This document shows, in pieces, positions 27,983 to 36,405 of a stretch of 64,000 nt of DNA. Both the position numbers and the translations under genes were made by a program. Source of the DNA: Roseibium sediminicola. GTDB lineage: Bacteria; Pseudomonadota; Alphaproteobacteria; Rhizobiales; Stappiaceae. Numbering within the stretch: position 1 is the first letter of the stretch; the number at the start of each line of letters is the position of its first letter. The DNA is taken from the NCBI RefSeq assembly GCF_023156505.1, contig NZ_JALNMJ010000003.1, positions 186,001-250,000 on the forward strand. The letters run 5' to 3'. The notes beneath the pieces were generated by a model, which worked only from the letters and a program-made list of their open reading frames with translations, was not told the DNA's origin and did not search any database.

Positions 27983-28956
27983 TGAGCGAGGGCCTGCATC
28001 CGCTCGTAGTGCTCCTGGGTATAGGGCACCTTGCTTTCGTCGGTCAGGATCGGGGCGACAGCTGCCTGGAACGCTGCCTTGTCAACCTCGTTCACCTGGA
28101 TCCCCTGTTCAACAAACCACTGCGCCAGCTCCTGTTCGGACTGGTAGATTTCGTCTGCGTTCTGCGCCAGGGCGTCCTTGACCACTTCTTCCACGATGAC
28201 TGCGTCATCACCGAGCTGTCCCATTGCGGTCTCGGAGACCACGACAATCAGCGAGTTGCCGATATGGCCGGTCAAGTTGATGTTCGACTGGACCTCGTAG
28301 AATTTCTTGAACTTGATGGTCGGCAGCGGGTTTTCCTGGGCATCGACAACACCCTGCTGCAGGGCCAGATAGACTTCGGAAAAGACGATCGGCGTCGGGT
28401 TGGCGCCCACCGCGTTCGGGAACAGCACCATCAGCGGCGAGTCCGGGACCCTGATCTTCAGGCCTTCCATGTCGGCCGGCTTGGTGATCGGAAACTTGGA
28501 GGTCACATGCCGGTAGCCGTACCAGGTGATACCCATCACCGTATGGCCGGTCGCCTCCTTGTAGCCGTCCGAGAGCTCCTTGAAAAGATCGCTGTCCCGA
28601 TAGGCTTGCCAGTGGGCGTAGTCCTTCAGCATGAAAGGATAGTCGGAGATGGCGATCGGGCCGTAGTCGCGTTCGGCGAAATTCGGGCCGGTATAGATCA
28701 TGTCGACCGAGCCAATGGTCAGGCCTTCGTTGATTTCCGCTTCCTTGCCGAGCGAAGAGGCGGGAAACACCGAAATTGTCACGCGACCTTCGGTCTTGTC
28801 TTGGATCTGCTCCGCGGCCCAGAGCGCCCATTTGTGGTAGCTGGAGCCTTCTTCGTAGACATGCGCCCATTTCAGGTCGGCGGCCCAGGACTGGCCGGCA
28901 AGGGCAAGTGTCATGGCGGCGGCCAACAGGCCGCGCTTCATCGTTCTTCCAATCAT
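27979..28956 (-). CDS. TRAP transporter substrate-binding protein (DctP family)
   Basis: A 325-residue periplasmic DctP protein. ATG 28956 follows GGGAGG and yields a signal peptide ending QSWA before ADLKWAHVY. The family motif with the ligand-binding arginine is at GLKIRVPDSPLMV near residue 165, and YLALQQGVVDAQENP follows. Likely ligand is an organic acid. First gene of the operon, divergent from a GntR/FCD regulator over a palindromic site. Confidence 0.9.
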   Translation of the reverse strand: MIGRTMKRGLLAAAMTLALAGQSWAADLKWAHVYEEGSSYHKWALWAAEQIQDKTEGRVTISVFPASSLGKEAEINEGLTIGSVDMIYTGPNFAERDYGPIAISDYPFMLKDYAHWQAYRDSDLFKELSDGYKEATGHTVMGITWYGYRHVTSKFPITKPADMEGLKIRVPDSPLMVLFPNAVGANPTPIVFSEVYLALQQGVVDAQENPLPTIKFKKFYEVQSNINLTGHIGNSLIVVVSETAMGQLGDDAVIVEEVVKDALAQNADEIYQSEQELAQWFVEQGIQVNEVDKAAFQAAVAPILTDESKVPYTQEHYERMQALAQ

Positions 28957-29004
28957 GATGTCCTCCCGTTGGCCAACCAGGCTCCTCAACCCGGTCGGCC
29001 TTGA

Positions 29005-29025
29005 CTTGCATAACTAGTATACAAG
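29005..29025. promoter_or_regulatory. Operator between the TRAP operon and its GntR-type regulator
   Basis: A 21-bp imperfect palindrome with arms CTTGCATA and TATACAAG around ACTAG (16 of the 21 positions match). CTTGTATAC-type arms are usual for GntR/FCD regulators. It is about 50 bp upstream of the dctP start, in an AT-rich stretch, and could control both divergent genes. Confidence 0.6.
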
Positions 29026-29188
29026 ATATTTTACGTATATGACATATTTTAAGAATGCAACCCAAACCGGCTGGCCATTCGACATGCCGGCTGCTAGTGA
29101 AATGAGCGGAAGAGGAGAAACCGTTGAGTCTTGAGGCGGATAGTGCCGACACTCTACGTGCTTGCAAGATGCGGTTTCGGGAGACGAG

Positions 29189-29959
29189 ATGGCCGTGAGA
29201 CTGGACGAGAAACCCGCGGGCGAGGCGAGGCAACGCAAGCCGAGGGCGCGCAATTCTCCGCCGCGCAGTCCGGTGACGCGTCAGTCCGCAAGGGCGACGC
29301 GAAACTCCGAGATCGTCTACCGCGACCTGCGCGACGCCATCATTAACGTCACGCTACCTCCCGGCACATCGCTTGTTGAGAAAGACATCACCGAGACATA
29401 CGGCATCAGCCGGACACCCGTACGCGAGGCGATCCTGCGGCTGGCCGAGGAGCGCCTGGTGGATGTGGTGCCGAAATCGGGCACTTTCGTCGCCAGGATA
29501 CCGGTGACAGAGCTGCAGGAAGCCATCGTTGCCCGCAAGGCGCTGGAGGAGGTTTGCGTCCGCGAGGCGACCGCAAAGGCCAGCAAGAGCCAGTTGATGG
29601 CGCTGCGGGCCGTTATCCAGCGCGAGCGCGAACTCGCGGAAGCCGGCAATGAGCAGGCCTTCCACGAGGCCGACAACGCCTTTCATGCGGGCATCGCTTC
29701 CGCCGGCGGCTATCCCGGCATCTGGACAATGATCGAGAAGATCCGCGTGCAGGTGGAACGCTACCGGCGTCTGACCCTGCCGCAGGACGGCCGGATGGAG
29801 ATGATCGTTGCCGAGCACGCAGCGGTTCTCGACGCAATTGAACAGGGCAACGCCGATGCGGCGGTTGCCGCGATGACCAGCCACCTCAACAAGCTGCAGA
29901 TCGACATCGGCACCTTTCAGGACCTGTGGCCGGACTATTTCCTGTTCGACGTCAAATAG
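29189..29959 (+). CDS. GntR-family regulator with FCD domain
   Basis: A 256-residue regulator. ATG 29189 follows GGGAGA, so the upstream ATG at 29162 is less likely. An Arg/Pro-rich tail of about 30 residues precedes the winged helix (YRDLRDAIINVTLPPGTSLV, then YGISRTPVREAILRLAEERL). A C-terminal FCD domain follows with EADNAFHAGIASAGG and EHAAVLDAIEQGN. Divergent from the TRAP operon, it most likely represses that operon and responds to its substrate. Confidence 0.87.
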   Translation: MAVRLDEKPAGEARQRKPRARNSPPRSPVTRQSARATRNSEIVYRDLRDAIINVTLPPGTSLVEKDITETYGISRTPVREAILRLAEERLVDVVPKSGTFVARIPVTELQEAIVARKALEEVCVREATAKASKSQLMALRAVIQRERELAEAGNEQAFHEADNAFHAGIASAGGYPGIWTMIEKIRVQVERYRRLTLPQDGRMEMIVAEHAAVLDAIEQGNADAAVAAMTSHLNKLQIDIGTFQDLWPDYFLFDVK

Positions 29960-30058
29960 GGCCTTCCGGGGTGCGTTTCGCCGGAGGCGCGGCTGGGTCC
30001 TGGCACCCGGGTCCATGATCGAAAAGGCACCGCGCCTGTCGAGTCGCCACGACCTTGT

Positions 30059-31423
30059 TCAGGCAAGTTCGATTTCCTCGCGATAGTCCGGAACATGGCA
30101 GGACCAGTGCAAGTCGCTTTCGATCCGGTGGCGAAGGGCATCCGCTGCGTCCGGCTCACCATGGGTGACGAAGGTCAGTTTGGGCGGTGCCTGGAAGTTG
30201 CCGAGCCAGCGCATGATCTCGTCGGCGTCCGCGTGGGCCGACAGCATCTGCAGGCTGCCGACCTGCGCGCGCACCGGTATTTGTGAGCCGTGAATTTTCA
30301 CGCTGGTCGCGCCGGCGACGAGCGCGGCTCCCCTTGTCCCGCCGGCCTGGTATCCGGCAAACAGGATCGTGTTGCGATGATCGGTCGCATAGTGCTTGAG
30401 GTGGTGCAGCACGCGCCCGCCGGTGGCCATGCCGCTGGCCGAAACGATCACCTTGGGCATCCGGTTCCGGTCGAGATCCTTTGATTCCTCGACGTCCTGG
30501 ACATAACGTGCCGCATTTCCCGACCAGTTGCATTCTTCTGCGGTCAGCCTGTGTTCGCCAAGGTGCCCGCGATAGACCTCCGAGGCACTGACCGCCATTG
30601 GGCTGTCCAGGAAAACCGGCAGGTCAGGGATGCGACCGGCGTCCTTGAGGCGCTGGATATGGAACAGGAGCAACTGGGCCCGCCCGACGGCGAAGGCCGG
30701 AATGACAATGGTCCCGCCTCGGCCGGCTGTTTCGGTAATGACCTTGGCCAGAACATCCTCTGGATCTTCCTGTTCGTGAAGGCGGTTGCCATAGGTGGAT
30801 TCCACCAGAAGATAGTCCGCATGCCGCACCGGTTCCGGGTCGAGCATCATGCCGTCGCCATAACGGCCGAGATCACCGGAAAACACGATCTTACGGCCAT
30901 TCCAGTCCAGCTCGACCGTTGAGGCCCCGAGAATATGGCCTGCGCCTCGGAAGCGGACGTCCACCTTGTCGAAGAGTTTTTTCTGCGCGCCGAAACCGAC
31001 CGGCCTGAACCGCTCCAGCGACAATTCCGCGTCCTTGCGTGTGTAGAGCGGCAGCGCCGGATGGTGTTTGGAGAAGCCGTGGCGATTGGCGAAATCGGCG
31101 TCTTTTTCCTGCAGGAAACCACTGTCGGGAAGCAGGATTGCGCAGAGGTCACGGGTCGCCTCGGTCGAGATAACCGGTCCCTTGAACCCGTTTCGGACCA
31201 GGAGCGGCACATAGCCGGAATGATCCAGATGCGCATGGGTCAGGATGACCGCGTCAATGCTCTTTGGGTCGACCGGCAAGGGGCCCCAGTTGCGAAGGCG
31301 CAGCTGCTTGTATCCCTGAAAGAGACCGCAATCGACGAGGATCTTCAGCCCCTCGGCCTCCAGCAGATATTTCGATCCGGTGACCGTTCCGACACCGCCA
31401 AGAAATGTAAGTTTCACGCTCAT
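30059..31423 (-). CDS. MBL-fold metallo-hydrolase with beta-CASP and RNA-specificity domains
   Basis: A 454-residue protein. The zinc motif THAHLDHSGY is near residue 62, GAGHILGAS near 161 and SGDLGRYGD near 181. A beta-CASP region follows, with VSASGMATGGRVLHHL near 330 and the C-terminal THGEPDAADALRHRI. It is the architecture of CPSF-like RNA nucleases of bacteria and archaea. RNA cleavage is likely but unproven. It lies 80 bp behind a tandem universal stress protein gene and probably shares its transcript. Confidence 0.87.
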   Translation of the reverse strand: MSVKLTFLGGVGTVTGSKYLLEAEGLKILVDCGLFQGYKQLRLRNWGPLPVDPKSIDAVILTHAHLDHSGYVPLLVRNGFKGPVISTEATRDLCAILLPDSGFLQEKDADFANRHGFSKHHPALPLYTRKDAELSLERFRPVGFGAQKKLFDKVDVRFRGAGHILGASTVELDWNGRKIVFSGDLGRYGDGMMLDPEPVRHADYLLVESTYGNRLHEQEDPEDVLAKVITETAGRGGTIVIPAFAVGRAQLLLFHIQRLKDAGRIPDLPVFLDSPMAVSASEVYRGHLGEHRLTAEECNWSGNAARYVQDVEESKDLDRNRMPKVIVSASGMATGGRVLHHLKHYATDHRNTILFAGYQAGGTRGAALVAGATSVKIHGSQIPVRAQVGSLQMLSAHADADEIMRWLGNFQAPPKLTFVTHGEPDAADALRHRIESDLHWSCHVPDYREEIELA

Positions 31424-31503
31424 TCACTGGATCTCCGGTCCCTTCAGCGGTCGTCATTGGTGTTTGAGCTGCTGGCGACGTTGGTGCGTCAGGCCGACGG
31501 TCA

Positions 31504-32346
31504 TCAGCGTGACAGCAGCAGGGGCACGGGGCTTCGCTCCAGCATCTCCCGCGTGGTGCCTCCCAAAATGTTCTCCCGCAATCTCGAATGACCATAGGCC
31601 CCCATGACCAACAGGTCGGTGCCATGTTCCCGGCAGGTGTCGAGAAGCGTTTCGGACACCGTTCTGCCGGTAGAGGCAACGTTCTGGACAGTGACCTTGA
31701 GGCCATGGCGGGCAAGGACAAGCGCGATGTCGCTGCCCGGGTCCTCGCCATGATCATCATCGCCGACGACAGGGTCCACGACCAGAAGAGTTATGTCCTT
31801 GGTCTCCATCAGGAACGGCAATGCATCGGAGATCGCACGCGCTGCCTCCGGCCGGGCGTTCCAGGCTATTGCCACTCGCGTTCCGATCCGGCCGTTCTCA
31901 AAGGTCTTGGGAATATAGAGAACCGGTCTGCCCGAATCGAACAGGGCGCCATCTATGGCATTTTTTTCCACGAGGGACAGCTCCAGTTCCCCGGACCGCA
32001 GGACAAGCGCCAGGTCGCAGTAGATCGCATGCCGGGCAACCAGATCGTCCTCACGGGCGATGGCGGCCAGGCCGGGTCGGACGTCAAAGGATATGTCTTC
32101 CCCTGCTAGGCGGTTTTCCAGGTCTTCGGCGACCGAGGTCAAAGCCGTTTTTCGCTTGTCGCATTCCCGCGCCCAGATCTCGACATAGCCATGGCCGCCA
32201 TAGCCGTAAAACGGCAGGTGCGGCACTTCACCGACGGCAAGCACCGTTAGGTGAGCCTTGCAGGCACGCGCAATGGAAACGGCCTTGTCAATGTTCGTCA
32301 GAGCTGTCTCCAAATCTGTTATTGCGAGTATCGTTCTGATGGACAT
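31504..32346 (-). CDS. Tandem-domain universal stress protein
   Basis: A 280-residue protein built of two Usp domains (about 1-145 and 150-280). Start ATG 32346 gives the normal first strand MSIRTILAITDL. The second domain keeps the nucleotide-binding pattern MGAYGHSRLRENILGG; the first is degenerate in that position. Tandem Usp proteins act in stress or low-oxygen physiology. Divergent from the P-type ATPase gene 230 bp away. Confidence 0.88.
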   Translation of the reverse strand: MSIRTILAITDLETALTNIDKAVSIARACKAHLTVLAVGEVPHLPFYGYGGHGYVEIWARECDKRKTALTSVAEDLENRLAGEDISFDVRPGLAAIAREDDLVARHAIYCDLALVLRSGELELSLVEKNAIDGALFDSGRPVLYIPKTFENGRIGTRVAIAWNARPEAARAISDALPFLMETKDITLLVVDPVVGDDDHGEDPGSDIALVLARHGLKVTVQNVASTGRTVSETLLDTCREHGTDLLVMGAYGHSRLRENILGGTTREMLERSPVPLLLSR

Positions 32347-32574
32347 GCGATAATGTTTCCACGTCATTGAATGGTATGCCGGTATAGTATCGGCGCAGTT
32401 TCGATCTCGGCACAAGCTGGGGGCGACTACCTACGGAAGGGCTTGGATCAATGGCGAGGCTGCGGCGTGCCGGGGAAGGCTGGTTCCGTCATACGGCGCG
32501 GCATCCGCTGCGTCCGGACATACGGAGTGTTCCTGACTTGGCGTAGCGGTGACGGATTGCGGAGAGTGGCGCAT

Positions 32575-35382
32575 ATGTCCCGGCAGCCTGCTGCGGGGCA
32601 CAGAGCTGCCGGGCAAGTCAGGCAGGCAGGACCTGCAGCAACGGGGGACAGTCTGAAGAGTACGGAAAAATCCTTCGCGTCCGAGGCCGTGGACATTGCC
32701 GCGGAACTGGGAACTCAAACGCCGGTCGGCCTCGACGAGGGGGAAGCGGCCAGACGCCTCAGGGCTCATGGTCCCAACAGCCTTCGCCTGCACGAGAAAC
32801 GAAGTGCTCTAGGCATACTGGCGCACCAATTCAGGAGCCTTATCGTCTGGCTTCTGGCCGCGGCAGCGGTATTGTCGCTAATCCTCGGCGATATTGCAGA
32901 TGCGGTCGCAATCTGCGTCGTACTTCTGCTCAACTCCGCTATCGGCTTCGTCACCGAGTTGCGCGCGGCCCGCTCCATGGAAGCGCTGCTGCGCATTACC
33001 GAGGTCAGCTGCCGTGTCCGGCGGGACGGAAAAACGCGCGTGATCAACGCAAAGGACCTGGTCCCCGGTGACATCGTCCTTTTGGAGGCGGGCGACGTTG
33101 TGTCCGCGGACCTGCGCCTGGTTTCCGTGTCGAACCTCTATTGCGACGAGTCCCTTTTGACGGGTGAATCGGCTCCCGTGATCAAGCAAGTGACTTTCTT
33201 GCCGGAAGAGACCCCGCTGGCCGAACGCACCAACATGGCTTTCAGCGGAACAGCGGTTACACAGGGGCTCGGCGAGGGAATTGTTGTTTCCACCGGAATG
33301 GCAACCCAGCTGGGGCATATCAGCAGCCTTGCGCAGAAGGCGGACGAGGAAGCTTCGCCTCTGGAAAGGCGTCTCGACATCCTCGGCCAAAAGCTGGTCT
33401 GGCTGACCATTGTCCTCGCGGCTGCAACCAGCCTGGCAGGCATGGCCTGGGGACACTCGATCCCCGAAATGCTCAAGACCGGCGTTGCACTCGCAGTAGC
33501 CGCCATACCGGAAGGCCTGCCGGTTGTGGCCACTTTGTGCCTGGCACGCGGCTTGTTGCGGATGGCGAACAGAAACGCGCTTGTGACCAAACTGTCCGCC
33601 GTTGAGACACTCGGTGCAACAACCCTGATCCTGACGGACAAGACCGGCACGCTCACGGAAAACCGCATGACCGCCGTCGGGTATCTGACGGATCGGGGAG
33701 CCGTCGGCGTTTCGCGCGGTGATGCGGGTGTGTTCTTCACGGCTGAAGACCGGCAGATCGACCCGCGGACGTGGAAGGAACTCGACTGGGCCCTGACAGT
33801 CGGTGCGCTGTGCAACACCGCCGAGTGGGATGGCAAAGCCGCCGTGCCAGGCATCGGCGATCCGATGGAGATTTCGCTGCTTGAAACGGCGGCGGGCACT
33901 GGATTCGATCGTGCGACACTTCACGAGGAATTCGTGCCGGTCGGGCAGCATGCCTTCGACCCGGTCCGCAAGATGATGGCCACCGTTCATGCCTGCGACG
34001 GGCGTTACCTTTATGCCGTGAAGGGGGCTCCGGAAGCCGTCATTAAGGCCGCCTCCGGTGTTTTGGGCAAAGACGGTATACAACCGATCACTGAAGAAGA
34101 TCGCGAGGCGTGGCTTTCCCGCCAGGCCGAGGCCGCCCGCTCGGGTCAGCGTCTTCTCGCACTCGCCTGCAAGTGGTCCGACATGCCCTCCACGAAACCT
34201 TACGAAGACTTGTGTCTCCTTGCCCTGGTCTGCTTTCTGGATCCATTGCGCGCGGAAATCCCGGAAGCGATCAGCGCATGCCAGAACGCAGGTGTCCGAA
34301 TCGTGATGATGACCGGCGATCATGCGGATACGGCGGCAAAGATCGCGCAGGAGGCCGGCATAGGCCGTCGGGATCCAAAGGTGCTGTCGGGACAGGATGT
34401 CGGCGAGCAGGAATTGATTTCCGGCGACAAGGAAGCGCAAATCCGCCTCATGGATATTGACGTCTTTGCGCGGGTGGCTCCGGAGACCAAGTTTAACCTC
34501 GTCTCGCTGTTCCAGGACGGTGGTCATGTGGTTGCCATGACCGGCGATGGCGTCAATGACGCGCCGGCTCTCAAGAAAGCCGACATCGGCATCGCAATGG
34601 GGCAGCGCGGAACACAGGTTGCGCGCGAAGCATCGGACATTGTCCTGAAGGACGACAATTTCGCGACCATCGTTGATGCCATGCGCCAGGGCCGCATCAT
34701 CTTCGGCAATATCCGCAAGTTCGTGCTCTATCTGATGTCCTGCAACGTGAGCGAAGTGCTGATCGTCGGCATCGCGGTAGGCATTGGCCTGCCTGTACCT
34801 CTGTTGCCGCTCCAGATTCTCTTTCTCAATCTCGTCACGGATGTCTTTCCGGCATTCGCGCTCGGGCTGGGGCAGGGCGACGACGAGGTGATGGTGCGGC
34901 CGCCACGTGATCCGCGCGCGCCGATCGTCGACCGGCATGGCTGGTTCCTGATCGCCTTTCTTGGCGGTGCGATCACACTGGCGACCCTGGGAGCCTTCGC
35001 GGTGGCATTGTTCCAGCTTGAGTTGGCCCCGGAGAGCGCCGTAAGCGTTGCCTTTGTGACGCTTGCCCTTGCGCAGCTGTGGAACGTCTTCAATGTCAGG
35101 AGCGCTTCCACGCATTTTCTGAAAAGCGGCATAGTGCGCAACGGCTATGTCTGGGCGGCACTGGCTTTGTGTGTTGTCCTGATTGTGCTTGCGTTGGCGC
35201 ATCCCGGTCTTTCCGGGATTCTCGGTCTGCCCTGGCCAGGTCTGGAGGGGGTTCTTGTAGCCATTGGCGCAAGCTTTCTGCCGCTCGCATTGGGCCAGGG
35301 TTTGCTCCTGATTGAGGGGGGCAAGCCAAAAACACGGTCCGGCATTGCTACTGCTCCAGGTGAAGGCCCCGGAACTCCTTGA
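32575..35382 (+). CDS. Cation-translocating P-type ATPase (P2 type)
   Basis: A large P-type ATPase, 935 residues from ATG 32575 (GGAGAG upstream); the frame stays open to 32371, so a longer N-terminus is possible. Motifs in order: LLTGESAPV (actuator), IPEGLPVV in span 4, DKTGTLTEN with the phosphorylated Asp355, and TGDGVNDAPALKKADIGIAM. PEGLP and the later NLVTDVFPAFALG place it with Ca2+ or Na+/K+-type P2 pumps, not heavy-metal P1B pumps. The ion is not determined. The last 35 bp overlap the convergent Lrp gene. Confidence 0.9.
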   Translation: MSRQPAAGHRAAGQVRQAGPAATGDSLKSTEKSFASEAVDIAAELGTQTPVGLDEGEAARRLRAHGPNSLRLHEKRSALGILAHQFRSLIVWLLAAAAVLSLILGDIADAVAICVVLLLNSAIGFVTELRAARSMEALLRITEVSCRVRRDGKTRVINAKDLVPGDIVLLEAGDVVSADLRLVSVSNLYCDESLLTGESAPVIKQVTFLPEETPLAERTNMAFSGTAVTQGLGEGIVVSTGMATQLGHISSLAQKADEEASPLERRLDILGQKLVWLTIVLAAATSLAGMAWGHSIPEMLKTGVALAVAAIPEGLPVVATLCLARGLLRMANRNALVTKLSAVETLGATTLILTDKTGTLTENRMTAVGYLTDRGAVGVSRGDAGVFFTAEDRQIDPRTWKELDWALTVGALCNTAEWDGKAAVPGIGDPMEISLLETAAGTGFDRATLHEEFVPVGQHAFDPVRKMMATVHACDGRYLYAVKGAPEAVIKAASGVLGKDGIQPITEEDREAWLSRQAEAARSGQRLLALACKWSDMPSTKPYEDLCLLALVCFLDPLRAEIPEAISACQNAGVRIVMMTGDHADTAAKIAQEAGIGRRDPKVLSGQDVGEQELISGDKEAQIRLMDIDVFARVAPETKFNLVSLFQDGGHVVAMTGDGVNDAPALKKADIGIAMGQRGTQVAREASDIVLKDDNFATIVDAMRQGRIIFGNIRKFVLYLMSCNVSEVLIVGIAVGIGLPVPLLPLQILFLNLVTDVFPAFALGLGQGDDEVMVRPPRDPRAPIVDRHGWFLIAFLGGAITLATLGAFAVALFQLELAPESAVSVAFVTLALAQLWNVFNVRSASTHFLKSGIVRNGYVWAALALCVVLIVLALAHPGLSGILGLPWPGLEGVLVAIGASFLPLALGQGLLLIEGGKPKTRSGIATAPGEGPGTP

Positions 35383-35806
35383 CCGTCGACAGGCTGAGCA
35401 GGGTCTTCATCTGCGAGACGCTGGGGATCTGCGACAGCCGGTTGCGGTAAAGGCTTTCATAGGCGGCGGTGTTTCTGGTGATCAAACGGATCAGATAGTC
35501 GAACTCGCCTGAGATCAGATGACATTCGAGCACTTCCGGCATGCGTTCGATCGCGTTTTCGAACGCGGTGATGTCGTCTTTGCGCTGGCTGGTCAATTTC
35601 ACCTCGATAAATACCTGGATCTCGAGGTTGAGCGCATTTCGATCCACGCGAACGGTGTAGCCGGAAATGATCCCGTTGCTCTCCAGCAGCTTGACCCTGC
35701 GGTGGCAGGCCGAGAGCGACAGGCCGACCTGTTCGGACAGCCTGGCCATCGAGATCCGGCTGTCTTTCTGCAAAGCTGTAAGAATTTTCTGATCGAGCGC
35801 ATCCAT
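35348..35806 (-). CDS. Lrp/AsnC-family transcriptional regulator
   Basis: A 152-residue Lrp-type regulator. I start at ATG 35806, giving MDALDQKILTALQKDSRISM; the frame continues to 35833 without a good start. HTH at about residues 20-42 (LSEQVGLSLSACHRRVKLLE), then a RAM ligand-binding domain. It is divergent from a USP and sodium:amino-acid symporter pair, which it probably controls in response to an amino acid. Its stop lies inside the 3' end of the P-type ATPase gene on the other strand. Confidence 0.9.
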   Translation of the reverse strand: MDALDQKILTALQKDSRISMARLSEQVGLSLSACHRRVKLLESNGIISGYTVRVDRNALNLEIQVFIEVKLTSQRKDDITAFENAIERMPEVLECHLISGEFDYLIRLITRNTAAYESLYRNRLSQIPSVSQMKTLLSLSTVKEFRGLHLEQ

Positions 35807-35844
35807 GAGAAATTTTCCGAAGATCGTGGTCAAATTCGATAATT

Positions 35845-35892
35845 ATTCATAAAATATCCGAATCTTTTCGAAATTCGAGAATATTTGTGAAT
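35845..35892. promoter_or_regulatory. Long AT-rich inverted repeat between lrp-type and usp genes
   Basis: Arms ATTCATAAAATATCCGAAT (35845-35863) and ATTCGAGAATATTTGTGAAT (35873-35892) are imperfect inverted repeats of about 20 bp in an otherwise GC-rich region. Position and base content fit an Lrp-type operator controlling both directions. Confidence 0.6.
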
Positions 35893-35948
35893 CTTAGCAG
35901 GGTAAATTTCCTCTACGGCAAAATGCCGCATGACAGGGGAAAAGAAAC

Positions 35949-36383
35949 ATGTCGAAGAGGATCGTCGTCGGTTACGACGGCAGTGAAAGCGGCGCGAACG
36001 CGCTGGAATTCGCGGCTGGTCTTGCAAAGGCCAGTGGAGCGGGGCTCGTCATTGCACATGTGCTGGAATGGTCGCCCTACACCTTCCTGACACCTACGGA
36101 AATCGAGGAGCGCCACAAGCGGCGGACCGAGGAACTGCAACGCGCGGAAACTGCGGTGCTGGCTCCAGTCGTGGCAAAGCTGGCCGAAAGCGGCCTGGAG
36201 GTCACGACCGAGCTGCGCTACGGCCACATCGCGGAAACCTTGATCAAGATCGCCGAGGACGAGGGCGTTGAGCATCTGGTGATTGGCCGAACCGGTCATT
36301 CCAGTCTCTCCACGCGCATTTTCGGTTCGGTTGCCGGCAGCTTGGCCCAGGCCGCGCCTGTGCCCGTCACCATCGTTCCGTAA
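35949..36383 (+). CDS. Universal stress protein (single domain)
   Basis: A 144-residue Usp protein. The ATP-binding pattern G-x2-G-x9-G-S is seen in GRTGHSSLSTRIFGS near residue 115, so it should bind ATP. ATG 35949 follows GGGGAAAAG. It is 22 bp ahead of the sodium:alanine-type symporter and divergent from the Lrp gene. A paired Usp may tune the transporter, as TeaD does for the TRAP transporter TeaABC; this is inference. Confidence 0.9.
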   Translation: MSKRIVVGYDGSESGANALEFAAGLAKASGAGLVIAHVLEWSPYTFLTPTEIEERHKRRTEELQRAETAVLAPVVAKLAESGLEVTTELRYGHIAETLIKIAEDEGVEHLVIGRTGHSSLSTRIFGSVAGSLAQAAPVPVTIVP

Positions 36384-36405
36384 GTTTCCTGAAGGCGAAT
36401 TCAAC

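Noticed and set aside
32371..32574. Extended N-terminus of the P-type ATPase
   Set aside because: The frame is open, but the added residues do not resemble the family and GGAGAG precedes ATG 32575.
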